From a virus: 64,000 bases of DNA. This document shows positions 34,387-41,952 of this stretch, piece after piece. Each line of letters begins with the position of its first letter. The stretch's first letter is position 1. Location: positions 1 through 64,000 of IMG/VR virus record IMGVR_UViG_3300017991_004328, one strand, 5' to 3'. Position numbers and translations under genes: made by a program. The notes beneath the pieces were generated by a model that saw only the letters and a list, made by a program, of their open reading frames with translations, had not been told where the DNA came from and made no database searches.

Positions 34387-34390
34387 ATTC

Positions 34391-34777
34391 TCACCTCAAC
34401 GTAGCAAACACCTTGCCGTCACCCTCTACACCAAAATAACCTTCTCCCGAATGAAAATCCTCAGTGGGGCCAAAAGCGGCTAGCCACCACTTCACGGCTT
34501 CCAAAGAGGTTTCCGCAGAAACGGTTTGTTCAATTTGCAGCCCAACCAACTTGCCCTCCACAAAGGTGAAGGTGTTTTCTTCCCCGGCAACGTCGGTTGT
34601 TAGGTCTTGACCTTTCTGATCTTCGATAAGGCACACGTACCGCCCATTGACGGGATCTTGCCGGTTACACAGTTTTGAAAACGTGTACATCCTCTTGACT
34701 TGTTTTGGGCTTTGACCCCAGGAGACACCCTGGTGAAAAGGTGCTGCTACCAACGCTACCAAAATAAGTGCTTGCAT
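34391..34777 (-). CDS. Exported small protein, first gene of the ATPase cassette
   Basis: A 128-residue protein with a signal peptide (MQALILVALVAAPFHQGVSW) and a mature part with GQSPKQVKRMYTFSKLCNRQ and ETSLEAVKWWLAAFGPTED. A strong CTAGGAGGG ribosome site precedes the ATG. It is the first gene downstream of a 17-base palindrome that looks like an operator, so the four genes to 32.5 kb probably form one regulated operon. An envelope role (sensing or exclusion) is an inference from the signal peptide. Confidence 0.65.
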   Translation of the reverse strand: MQALILVALVAAPFHQGVSWGQSPKQVKRMYTFSKLCNRQDPVNGRYVCLIEDQKGQDLTTDVAGEENTFTFVEGKLVGLQIEQTVSAETSLEAVKWWLAAFGPTEDFHSGEGYFGVEGDGKVFATLR

Positions 34778-34796
34778 TTTTCCCTCCTAGTAAACC

Positions 34797-34813
34797 TTAG
34801 TAAAGTTTACTAA
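34797..34813 (-). promoter_or_regulatory. Palindromic operator candidate upstream of the ATPase cassette
   Basis: TTAGTAAAGTTTACTAA is a 17-base palindrome (one central base unpaired) 20 bases before the first gene of the cassette. Related TAGTAAA half-sites flank it at both sides. Layout suits binding of a dimeric repressor. No close -10/-35 pair could be assigned with confidence. Confidence 0.55.
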
Positions 34814-35012
34814 AGAAGGTCACTAGTAGTAAAGTATTTTTTGTGGCTAGATTACAAGTCCGGATTATTGTTGTAAAAAATAGTGCCCGAAAAAGCGGCT
34901 TTGCTTGTGTGTGCCCAAGTGACTTTTGCAGTTAATCAAAAAAAACACGAAGCGGCTTTTATCGAGCACTTTCTGAAAAATAACTTGTCGGCAAAAGACC
35001 GTCAAATTAAAA

Positions 35013-35222
35013 TTACAGTTTGGAGCCTTTTTCTTCTAGTATTTTTGCGGTCCCTGCCTTTATTTCCTGAAGAGTTTGACGGGGGAGCATATTTCCTACG
35101 TAGATTTTAGAGCCCGCTGAGAACTTGACCAGATAAAAAGTCAATCCTCTGTCCCTAGCGTAGGTTTCAGCCTTTCGGCGCTGTCGTTTGTTGTCTGCAG
35201 GAAACCAGCGAGAAGCGGGCAT
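35013..35222 (-). CDS. Small basic protein
   Basis: A 69-residue protein (MPASRWFPADNKRQRRKAET) with AAGGAT before the ATG and a lysine-rich end. It contains KFSAGSKIYVGNML, a short beta hairpin-like part. Between it and the ATPase cassette, 34.78-35.01 kb holds only the operator region and no supported gene. Unknown function. Confidence 0.5.
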   Translation of the reverse strand: MPASRWFPADNKRQRRKAETYARDRGLTFYLVKFSAGSKIYVGNMLPRQTLQEIKAGTAKILEEKGSKL

Positions 35223-35231
35223 TCATAATCC

Positions 35232-35744
35232 TTACGTAAAAAGCGCCATTAGAAAATTGAAAAACTGTTGCTTGGGCACCTCAAGGGTCATTTTTACCAT
35301 TGCGTTATTGGTGCTTTCAACCTGCAACGTCAAGGTCTCTTCAATGTTGCGTGGCTTACTTGGACTAATATTCGCGGGGGGAGTAACCTTTTTGCGTGCG
35401 CCTTTTTCAACTTGCTTCTCAGCTTCCGCTTTGACGTTAGAGTCAATAACCGGGGTTCTCTTCGGTGCCCCGGTTTTACCCTGACCCACCGTATCTGGGA
35501 TTCCCAACGTTTTACGAAGAGCAGCATCGATTTGTTTTTGAGTGCGTTTAGATTTGACCTTTACCGGCAAAGGCCGATCCAAACGCACCAACCGTGCTAA
35601 GTGGTGCCCCGGAGGAAGATCCACGTTATGCCTTTCTCGCAACAAAGACACAATTTTCCCCCACCGAGTTCCTTCTTTTTGAAGCACTAGTGCCTCGTTT
35701 TTGATTGTTGCCCACATGTCATAAGTAAGTTCCTTGTAGTGCAT
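35232..35744 (-). CDS. Unknown protein, Lys/Pro-rich linker
   Basis: Start at ATG 35744 after GGAGGTAGAAGA, overlapping the end of the preceding gene. About 170 residues: an N-terminal helix-turn-helix-like domain (TRWGKIVSLLRERHNVDLPP), a basic disordered middle (KQVEKGARKKVTPPANISPS) and a small C-terminal beta strand-helix part. A DNA-binding regulator is possible. Confidence 0.55.
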   Translation of the reverse strand: MHYKELTYDMWATIKNEALVLQKEGTRWGKIVSLLRERHNVDLPPGHHLARLVRLDRPLPVKVKSKRTQKQIDAALRKTLGIPDTVGQGKTGAPKRTPVIDSNVKAEAEKQVEKGARKKVTPPANISPSKPRNIEETLTLQVESTNNAMVKMTLEVPKQQFFNFLMALFT

Positions 35745-35968
35745 TCTTCTACCTCCAAAAAGTCCCTGCGTGCTTGCTGTAAGATGTTCCAAAAATGTTC
35801 GTAAGGTACGCCTAAGCTTTTACAGATCGAACTTGTTGCAGCAACAATGCCTGCAGCAAGAGGGTATAGGTACTTAGCCTCGATGTAGGTCTCGGCAGTA
35901 AGAATTCCAACAGCCACACTTTTAGCGTAGCTCTCAAACTCTTTTTTCGTTGCATCTCGATCTTTCAA
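35687..35968 (-). CDS. Small helical protein
   Basis: About 93 residues if started at TTG 35968, which has AGGGAG at proper spacing; a TTG at 35986 is the alternative. Helical sequence with YPLAAGIVAATSSICKSLG and a terminal Cys/His-containing segment. It overlaps neighbouring genes on both sides, as is common in this island. No family recognised. Confidence 0.45.
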   Translation of the reverse strand: MKDRDATKKEFESYAKSVAVGILTAETYIEAKYLYPLAAGIVAATSSICKSLGVPYEHFWNILQQARRDFLEVEECTTRNLLMTCGQQSKTRH

Positions 35969-36305
35969 AAGAAGCTCCCTGCACAACCGCCGCGTGACCG
36001 CAAGAGGTTTGGCTGTTCACATACTCAACCATATTAGGATTTCTGTTTATTACACAATCAACGAACTTCTTGATATCGCTCTTCACAAATTTATAAGCGA
36101 GGTAAACTTGTTCCCCGCGAATATTCATGTCATCGAGGTGAAAAAGCACCTCGATCATTTCCACCAAATCCGCTTGTAACTGCGTAAGGACAGATAGGGC
36201 CCCAGGATTGCCTTCGCTCATCAAAAGCAACAAGTCTTTGACGGACATATCGGGAGTTATGGATTCCCGCGCTGCTACCAAACCTTCATTTTTTTCGGAG
36301 CCCAT
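35934..36305 (-). CDS. Conserved phage hypothetical protein
   Basis: Start at ATG 36305 (MGSEKNEGLVAARESITPDM). About 123 residues with MSVKDLLLLMSEGNPGALSV, FHLDDMNIRGEQVYLAYKFV and CVINRNPNMVEYVN, a pattern I recall from an unnamed phage family. It is helical. The upstream 150 bases contain a perfect palindrome and a long inverted repeat that may control it. Confidence 0.6.
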   Translation of the reverse strand: MGSEKNEGLVAARESITPDMSVKDLLLLMSEGNPGALSVLTQLQADLVEMIEVLFHLDDMNIRGEQVYLAYKFVKSDIKKFVDCVINRNPNMVEYVNSQTSCGHAAVVQGASFERSRCNEKRV

Positions 36306-36394
36306 TAAACAAATTCCTTCTCTTGAAGTTTTCAATCGCATACCGCAGTGCCCGAAAACTAACTTAGTTTTATCTAGTAGTCAATTGGAAAACA

Positions 36395-36406
36395 CCAGGG
36401 CCCTGG
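36395..36406. repeat. Perfect 12-base palindrome CCAGGGCCCTGG
   Basis: An exact palindrome in the intergenic stretch 36342-36486, 13 bases from a second, larger inverted repeat. Possible protein binding site. Confidence 0.6.
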
Positions 36407-36418
36407 CGTCCCGTACTT

Positions 36419-36474
36419 TGCATCTTAGTGCATTATTGCCTGCTCTGAACAGCAAGAATCTGCACTAAGATGCA
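36419..36474. repeat. Perfect 14-bp inverted repeat, 28-base spacer
   Basis: TGCATCTTAGTGCA (36419-36432) and TGCACTAAGATGCA (36461-36474) are exact reverse complements. No T run follows on either strand, so a terminator is unlikely. It may be a regulatory or recombination site or a remnant of mobile DNA. The intergenic gap of 145 bases holds no gene. Confidence 0.7.
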
Positions 36475-36486
36475 TCATCTCCGCGA

Positions 36487-36810
36487 TTAAACCCGTTGCT
36501 TAGCACGGGCATGCAGGTGCAAGTGGCTCGTCGCTTCCTTCTGACTGTAGTCTACCCACCAATTATTCGTCCCGTACCAATCATCGGCTACCGGCTTCAA
36601 AGCTCGATCCATCCGTAAAAGTAATCCAGGGCTAAAGTTTCTGGTGTGCTGTTTGAGCGTGGCGACGAAGTCTAAACAAATAGGACAACGAAAAACTAAA
36701 AACTCCTCAGTCTCTTTTATTATCTTTTGCGGTAGTTTGCACAAGGCACACCGCACCCGTGATCGCAAATTCCAATCGATAACCGTTTCTAGATTTTCGA
36801 ATTCGTTCAA
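36487..36810 (-). CDS. Zinc-ribbon-like small protein beside the IS element
   Basis: A 107-residue protein from TTG 36810 after GAGGAG. Two Cys pairs, RCALCKLP and RCPICLDF, ~20 residues apart form a likely zinc ribbon, followed by a His-rich C-terminus (ATSHLHLHARAKQRV). No activity is known. The insertion element starts 60 bases upstream of it. Confidence 0.6.
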   Translation of the reverse strand: MNEFENLETVIDWNLRSRVRCALCKLPQKIIKETEEFLVFRCPICLDFVATLKQHTRNFSPGLLLRMDRALKPVADDWYGTNNWWVDYSQKEATSHLHLHARAKQRV

Positions 36811-36871
36811 CTCACTCCTCTATCTAAATCCAAATCGTACTCCTGGATGACCGTATGTATTTGTGCATGAA

Positions 36872-38137
36872 CTACACCACCTGAGCAAAAGGCGCTTCAG
36901 GTGGAGTTTCGTGCTTCAACGGCGGGTCCAACGACCCACCTCCACACCACGCCGGTTCCCGACGTGAAAGCTTCTTCAAAGCCCAAGCAAGCATCACTCT
37001 GGCTGCGTTTTCATCTCGTCCGCAGATGACCCCGCATTTGCACTCATGCATGCGATCAGACAGAGACTTGCGTCTCTGCTTTCCGCATACATGACAAGTC
37101 TGCGACGGCTTGACATGACGAGTTGGAATCTCCACCCACTCGACACCAGCTTCTTCCGCTTTGTATCTGAGGAGTTGGAGGAACGCAGACGGAGATGTGT
37201 CTAAGATAGACCGATTCAATCCGGCCTTTTGCCTCACGTTTTTGCCGGGGTCTTCTTTGGTCCCACGAGCTGAACTGGTCATCGCCTTGACGTTGAGCTT
37301 CTCGGTGGCAATCAGTGCCAACATCCCAATCAACTGAGCCGATAGCTTGTGCAAAAAATCCCTGCGCTTGTTGGCCACCTGGGCATGCAGTCTGGCTACT
37401 TGGCCACGAGCCTTGGTGCGATTCTTGGAGCCTCGTTTCTTGCGGGACAAATTGCGTTGGGCTTTTCTAAGCTTGCCCATGGCTTGGTTGATGTGTCTGG
37501 GGTTCTCAATCTCCTTGGTGCAACCGTCTTCGAAGGCCAATGTGCTGAACTTTGCCGTTCCCCAATCTAGGCCTGCTGCCAATCTTCCTTTTTGCCTCTT
37601 GGGTTCACAATTCAGCGTCACAGATGCGTACCATTTGCCCTGCCTGTGCTGAATCTCCATCGTCTTTGGAGTCCCAGGCGTTCTTGCTCGGCCACGTATC
37701 GTGATCAACCCAACCCCGGACACTCTCAGCTTGCCGTTGCGCTGGCCCTCCCCAGCCAGCAGGCGCCATCCATCGCCGTGGGTTTTGTATCCCCAGCCTG
37801 AAAAGCGACGAAGAGACTTGAACCTGGGAAATCCTGCCTTGCCCTTACGGGTCCGCACTCGACGAAAGAAGTGCTGAAAAGCCAGGTCTAGGCGCTTCAA
37901 AGTCACCTGGCATGATTGAGCATTGAGCTTCTGGTAATCAGGATCATCTCTGCGGAGCTGGGTCAACTCACGGCATTGCTGGGAAAAACGAACCGTCTCT
38001 TGGCGAGACCGATAAGCCCAGATTCGATGTTCAAGCGCTGCATTGTACAGCCTTTGGTGGGCTTGCAATTGTCCTTGAAGCTGCTCCTGTTGCTTCTTTG
38101 TTGGATACAGTTGATATGTGACCTTGCGTTGTTCCAC
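36872..38137 (-). CDS. tnpB: TnpB, RuvC-type RNA-guided nuclease of the IS element
   Basis: A 421-residue TnpB with N-terminal MEQRKVTYQLYPTKKQQEQL. RuvC catalytic residues are in place: Asp191 in GLDWGTAKF, Glu279 in ATEKLNVK and Asp375 in GRDENAA. A zinc finger uses CHVCG (348-351) and CKCG (366-368). TnpB proteins use an RNA from the element end (omega RNA, here expected to overlap the tnpB 3' end and the left hairpin) to cut DNA next to a short motif and so help the element persist. All motifs are intact. Confidence 0.88.
   Translation of the reverse strand: MEQRKVTYQLYPTKKQQEQLQGQLQAHQRLYNAALEHRIWAYRSRQETVRFSQQCRELTQLRRDDPDYQKLNAQSCQVTLKRLDLAFQHFFRRVRTRKGKAGFPRFKSLRRFSGWGYKTHGDGWRLLAGEGQRNGKLRVSGVGLITIRGRARTPGTPKTMEIQHRQGKWYASVTLNCEPKRQKGRLAAGLDWGTAKFSTLAFEDGCTKEIENPRHINQAMGKLRKAQRNLSRKKRGSKNRTKARGQVARLHAQVANKRRDFLHKLSAQLIGMLALIATEKLNVKAMTSSARGTKEDPGKNVRQKAGLNRSILDTSPSAFLQLLRYKAEEAGVEWVEIPTRHVKPSQTCHVCGKQRRKSLSDRMHECKCGVICGRDENAARVMLAWALKKLSRREPAWCGGGSLDPPLKHETPPEAPFAQVV
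36877..36904 (-). repeat. Subterminal hairpin of the IS element (tnpB end)
   Basis: CCACCTGA and TCAGGTGG form a perfect eight-base stem with a 12-base loop, inside the last codons of tnpB. It fits a TnpA recognition hairpin and would also be part of a guide RNA. Confidence 0.7.
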
Positions 38138-38204
38138 GTCTAAGTCTCACCCCAAGCTCAAACTCTTTGACTTTATCACCCATCTCTGACACAAACTCTT
38201 AGTT

Positions 38205-38621
38205 ATGGCAAGCAAAATTGAACTAGAAACCCTTTCTCACTGCTCATATTCAATGCATGTGCATTTAGTTCTAGTCACAAAGTACCGCCGCAAGTGTATT
38301 GATCGCCAAGTCCTAAACCGCCTAAGAGAGATCTTCGAAGCCACAACCGCGAAATGGAACTGTCGGCTCTTGGAGTTCAACGGAGAACGGGACCATGTTC
38401 ACTTGCTCATGGCCATCAACCCGACCATCCAACCATCTAAGCTCATCAACAACCTCAAGACAGTCTCATCCAGACTGATTCGCAAAGAATTTCAGAAGCG
38501 GCTTGAGAAAGTGTACAGAAAACCGGTGTTCTGGAGCCGCACCTACTGCCTCATAAACTGCGGAGGCGCTCCCCTGAGCATCATCAAGCAGTACATCGAA
38601 AACCAAGATGACCTCGATTAA
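38205..38621 (+). CDS. tnpA: TnpA, Y1 HUH transposase
   Basis: A 138-residue Y1 transposase: HUH motif in RDHVHLLMA (His64, His66) and catalytic Tyr130 in SIIKQYIENQ. It has the usual length (130-155) and starts MASKIELETLSHCSYSMHVH. It cuts and joins single-stranded ends at the hairpins. Divergent from tnpB with a 67-base gap that probably holds both promoters. Confidence 0.9.
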   Translation: MASKIELETLSHCSYSMHVHLVLVTKYRRKCIDRQVLNRLREIFEATTAKWNCRLLEFNGERDHVHLLMAINPTIQPSKLINNLKTVSSRLIRKEFQKRLEKVYRKPVFWSRTYCLINCGGAPLSIIKQYIENQDDLD

Positions 38622-38920
38622 CACCGCCGCGCTTCACCACCAGCCAACGAAAACCCTGTTTGGCTGGAGCACTGCGCGGCATTTGGGTAGGCCCATTCAA
38701 TCGCGTCTTGCGGAGTTTTGAACTTTTCGTCTGCTGTTGTGTACTTCCGTACACTCCTAATCTCCGATTGATTGACCAGGTGGTACAACGCAAAAAACGC
38801 TTCTTGGGCATGCAGAACTGCATAAGCTTGTTCTTTAGGGACAACCAAAATAACTGTTTGGTTGTCAGGACTGGGTTGAATCGTGACCGCTGGTTTTTCT
38901 TGGCAACAATATTTTTTCAT
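38618..38920 (-). CDS. Phage protein with 3' end replaced by IS sequence
   Basis: A 100-residue frame whose first ~80 residues (MKKYCCQEKPAVTIQPSPDN, VVPKEQAYAVLHAQEAFFAL, KTPQDAIEWAYPNA) look like a normal small phage protein, while the last ~20 (AAQCSSQTGFSLAGGEARRC) are encoded by the IS hairpin. The original C-terminus was probably lost to the insertion; an open stretch on the other side of the element, ending at TAG 36820-36822, could be the displaced tail. Function unknown. Confidence 0.6.
   Translation of the reverse strand: MKKYCCQEKPAVTIQPSPDNQTVILVVPKEQAYAVLHAQEAFFALYHLVNQSEIRSVRKYTTADEKFKTPQDAIEWAYPNAAQCSSQTGFSLAGGEARRC
38626..38680 (+). repeat. Composite hairpin at the tnpA end of the IS element
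   Basis: Outer arms GCCGCGC (38626-38632) and GCGCGGC (38674-38680) enclose inner arms CCAGCCAA (38640-38647) and TTGGCTGG (38660-38667). Both pairs are perfect complements. This is the expected imperfect palindrome recognised by TnpA. Confidence 0.75.
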
Positions 38921-39311
38921 TCACTGCCCCTAGATCTATTACTTTTTCTTGATCTGGTTCAATCCCAAACTTACTAAACGCTACCGTGTACCACTCATTA
39001 TTCACAGCTTCTTGCGCTTGCTCTTTGGTGATTTTCTTGCCTGCCAACGCCATCCCGATTTCACACAAATAAAGGTTGCAAACCTTAGGACGACGAGACC
39101 TCTTCAATTTGCAACCTCGACGAGGTCTTTGATAGGGGCAAGAAAGATTAGCAGAGCGTCTCGGAAAGCGATCGGTGATTTCTGGAACGTCTACCCAAAA
39201 CTTACAACAGTTACCGCAACTGACTGGACACGGGATGTTTTCTAAGGGATTGCCGTCATCGTCGGCCAGGTACCGAATTACTTTTGTGGTGTCTTCGAAT
39301 TTTGCCAACAT
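38865..39311 (-). CDS. YkgJ-type zinc/iron-binding Cys-cluster protein
   Basis: A 148-residue protein with the CPVSCGNCCKFWVDVP motif near residue 28, CPYQRPRRGCKL and RPKVCNLYLCE, matching the CxxCxxCC cluster family (YkgJ-like) known to bind zinc or iron. The function of the family is not settled. The start overlaps the previous stop (TAATG). Confidence 0.7.
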   Translation of the reverse strand: MLAKFEDTTKVIRYLADDDGNPLENIPCPVSCGNCCKFWVDVPEITDRFPRRSANLSCPYQRPRRGCKLKRSRRPKVCNLYLCEIGMALAGKKITKEQAQEAVNNEWYTVAFSKFGIEPDQEKVIDLGAVNEKILLPRKTSGHDSTQS

Positions 39312-40066
39312 TATTTTGTGTACCTACTGTTTTGATCTTTGAAGCAATGCTCTCGGTAGGAACAATACCCGCACCACTTGAATTTTAAGTTGCGAAAAAA
39401 CCAATCCTCGTTCGTTCGCATCGCTTTCCTTACTTCAGCGGCCATTTCCCAAAACTTAGCAACCGTTTGCTTTATCTGATCCTCAGACACAGAAACAGAA
39501 ATTACTTTTCCAGGCTCCAAAAAAACATACTCCCCTTTAGCCGGGATGCGAAACTTTTTTCTGGCCCAATTAACGTAAGTAGGAATTTGGGGGCTGTTTA
39601 GTATTTCTTTCTTCGTCAGAGCCTTTTTGTTAGTTTTGTAGTCAACCACAACCAGTTCATTGTTCCTACTATCTACTCGATCGGCTTTTCCTACCACCAC
39701 CACGTCGTTGCCGATCGGGAGCTTGAACAACTGCTCTACGCTAACGATGTCTTGAGGATTTGGCTTAGGAGCGGTTTTGAGGTACCACAGAAGCATTCGT
39801 TTGATACGTTGCTTGTCAGGAGTAGTCAAGCCCTTCGATTGTCTCACAGCGGCTCTGAAGGATTCGGACATCAACTTAGAAAGGTTTTCGTCGCTGTCTT
39901 GCTGGTGCTTGTGAAAAAGCTCTAACGCAAGGTGCGCCGTATTACCAATCTCCAACGCAGTACTAGGAGGCTCGGGCCTTTTCTGAACGTACTTATAAAG
40001 GTAAAGCCTACGACAATTGTGATAAGTTTCTAACTTAGATACCGAGGTGTAGAACTTGTAAGCCAT
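39311..40066 (-). CDS. RecB/Cas4-like PD-(D/E)XK exonuclease with Fe-S cysteines
   Basis: A 251-residue nuclease of the Cas4/AddB-C-terminal type: TSVSKLETYHNC with Cys18, GNTAHLALE with His45, GKADRVD with Asp129, VVDYKTNKK with Asp142 and Lys144 of the active site, and C-terminal Cys232, Cys235 and Cys241 in WCGYCSYREHC. The four cysteines would hold an iron-sulfur cluster. In phages such enzymes act in recombination, DNA degradation or end processing. It lies just behind the portal gene, an unusual place. Confidence 0.78.
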   Translation of the reverse strand: MAYKFYTSVSKLETYHNCRRLYLYKYVQKRPEPPSTALEIGNTAHLALELFHKHQQDSDENLSKLMSESFRAAVRQSKGLTTPDKQRIKRMLLWYLKTAPKPNPQDIVSVEQLFKLPIGNDVVVVGKADRVDSRNNELVVVDYKTNKKALTKKEILNSPQIPTYVNWARKKFRIPAKGEYVFLEPGKVISVSVSEDQIKQTVAKFWEMAAEVRKAMRTNEDWFFRNLKFKWCGYCSYREHCFKDQNSRYTK

Positions 40067-40098
40067 GCGCCTTCCTTTTTGCAGAAGGCGTACCGGCT

Positions 40099-41715
40099 TT
40101 AGGCAGAAAGAAGGAAGTTATCTTTTTTGGAAGGTCTTTTAGACGTCTTCAAAACAGACTCAACGTTTGCCTGCAACTCGGCTTGCTTTCGTTGAGTGAT
40201 GTAAGGATTTACCTTAGACGCTTTTTTCGACGTTGTTTTGGTGTAGAAGTCGGGCTCTGGGTTAGCCTGGGCTTCAGCGTAAGCTTCCTCTTCCTTTTTG
40301 TTCCTTCTTTCGGTCTCAAGATCCACACCAGCACCAACCGCGTACGTGCGATCGCTAAGAATCCCTCTTTCTTTTAGATCTCGCCAAACACCTAGCAGAG
40401 CAGTGTCCTGCGTCGATTCAAGATTCTTAGCCCAACGAATTTTAGGAACGATTAGCTTACGCTCTTCGGGCTTATCGATCCTAATCCGATGCTCCAGTTG
40501 AGACTGCGGGCGTTCGTAAAAGTCATGCATTTCCGCAATCGGCTTACAAATCTTCTCGATAAGCCAACCGTACTCCCACGCCTCACGAAAAGAGTTGAGC
40601 CGATCAATAAGCGTTTGAAGACCTGCAACCGCCGCTGCAAAACTTGTCTCACCAACTAAGAAACTTTTCGCCATACCCATAGCTAGCAACTTCACACGTT
40701 CGATAAATTCCCACTCCCGAGAAATTAGCATCGCTTTGTCCGCAACACCGATGTAATCGATCGAGACAAACGGGTGCGTCACGATCGCAGCAAGCGGATC
40801 TACTTCCGCCATACTAAGCTGTTCCATGAACGCATCGACGTCTTCGTCCGTTGGCATCCACCCGTTAGGGCTGGGGTCTCCTAGTTTGATTAAACGCACA
40901 GGAGCAGCGTTGCGTTGACTTACAGCCAGGCTTGCGTTGACCGTAAAATCTTCGTACATCGTTGAGCGGAACAACCGGGTGTAAAAGCTCTCTCCACGAA
41001 CTTTGTCGCTGGTGCTTTGCCGTGGGAAATAACCTGTATTTAGGTTATCGAGCAGAATTTTTTGTCCGCTTCGAAAAGCGTTTACTAAGCTCGAAGGCAA
41101 CGCACGTACGAACCGCTGCACTCGCGGGTCAGGGGAATTTATTAAATTTAGAATTTCTGGGGTCGGATGCATCCACAACAAAGGCTGGTCCGCTACCAAT
41201 CCCAATCCCTGCACCTCAATGTAGTCAGGGTTGTGAGAGATTACTCTTTCCCAATAACCTTTGTTGCTGTTGAAAATGTTGTGCGGGATAAATTCCCCGG
41301 TAACCAAGAAGTCTCGGGTAAACGTAGGAAACTTAGGAACGAGGTTGAGATCGGTAAACATGTCCTCGTACAGGTTTCTAACAGTGGTATCTTCAATGCC
41401 ATCGATTTCAAAATTGCTCCAAGGCAATTCTGCGTAAACGTCAGTTCCGATCGCAATCGTGGGGTCCCTGCGATACATGTCTCTAAAAACAGAATTTGCA
41501 ATAGCTCGTTCTTTGGGGAAGTAAAACTTATCAGGTGTAGAGTAACGATAGTCGTAGAATAAGGGACTTTGAGAAATAGAGTTTGTCGCGCCACTGCCTG
41601 AAGTAGCTCCACCAGGCAAAACCGAAGCGGTTTTTGGGAACGCTTTGGGAAGCTTCTTCCCTCCCGTTCTTAGGATTCTTGGCGCTGGAGGAGTGTACTT
41701 TTTCTTCTTAGCCAT
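40099..41715 (-). CDS. Portal protein
   Basis: A 538-residue protein with portal traits: basic disordered N-terminus (MAKKKKYTPPAPRILRTGGK), helical stem region with ESFYTRLFRSTMYEDFTVNA, and KSFLVGETSFAAAVAGLQTL in the core, ending in a Lys-rich tail. Portals form the dodecameric DNA channel at one capsid vertex and dock the terminase. It follows the terminase module in the expected order, separated by the large 44-47 kb gene. Confidence 0.78.
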   Translation of the reverse strand: MAKKKKYTPPAPRILRTGGKKLPKAFPKTASVLPGGATSGSGATNSISQSPLFYDYRYSTPDKFYFPKERAIANSVFRDMYRRDPTIAIGTDVYAELPWSNFEIDGIEDTTVRNLYEDMFTDLNLVPKFPTFTRDFLVTGEFIPHNIFNSNKGYWERVISHNPDYIEVQGLGLVADQPLLWMHPTPEILNLINSPDPRVQRFVRALPSSLVNAFRSGQKILLDNLNTGYFPRQSTSDKVRGESFYTRLFRSTMYEDFTVNASLAVSQRNAAPVRLIKLGDPSPNGWMPTDEDVDAFMEQLSMAEVDPLAAIVTHPFVSIDYIGVADKAMLISREWEFIERVKLLAMGMAKSFLVGETSFAAAVAGLQTLIDRLNSFREAWEYGWLIEKICKPIAEMHDFYERPQSQLEHRIRIDKPEERKLIVPKIRWAKNLESTQDTALLGVWRDLKERGILSDRTYAVGAGVDLETERRNKKEEEAYAEAQANPEPDFYTKTTSKKASKVNPYITQRKQAELQANVESVLKTSKRPSKKDNFLLSA

Positions 41716-41733
41716 ACTTGGCTACCTTTCGGG

Positions 41734-41943
41734 TTACTGAGTTCGACAGATCAAACCTAAGTCGATGCTCAACCCTCTACCAAAAAATGCTTGTACAACC
41801 GCTTCACGGGCGTGCTTCGATCTCATACCCATAGCTTCAAGAGTTGCACGAGCGTTTGCCAAAGGACCTAAAAACTGAACCCCTTGATCACTTACGTAGG
41901 TGTAGGATCGTGACGCTGTGTCATAAACCAAACGTCCTTGCAT
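41734..41943 (-). CDS. Small protein next to portal
   Basis: A 69-residue product (MQGRLVYDTASRSYTYVSDQ) with TAGGAGGCG before the ATG. A beta hairpin followed by a helix (GPLANARATLEAMGMRSKHA). The tight spacing to the portal gene suggests a virion role. No family recognised. Confidence 0.6.
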   Translation of the reverse strand: MQGRLVYDTASRSYTYVSDQGVQFLGPLANARATLEAMGMRSKHAREAVVQAFFGRGLSIDLGLICRTQ

Positions 41944-41952
41944 TGTCGCCTC

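Larger units (their letters stand above)
36871..38685. mobile_element. IS200/IS605-type insertion element (tnpA and tnpB, divergent)
   Basis: Contains a leftward tnpB and a rightward tnpA, with subterminal hairpins at both ends (36877-36904 and 38626-38680), the hallmark of Y1 HUH elements that move as single strands without target duplication. Exact termini cannot be fixed from sequence alone. Base composition is richer in G+C than the surrounding phage. Both genes are intact, so the element may still be active. It interrupts the 3' end of the gene at 38.6-38.9 kb. Confidence 0.85.

Noticed and set aside
34119-34404. Repetitive frames (ICERL and TQISLSQ repeats) around the pentapeptide gene
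   Set aside because: They are out-of-frame readings of the pentapeptide repeat DNA.
34883-35110. Rightward 75-codon frame beginning near the operator region
   Set aside because: Overlaps a better-supported leftward gene and lacks a ribosome site.
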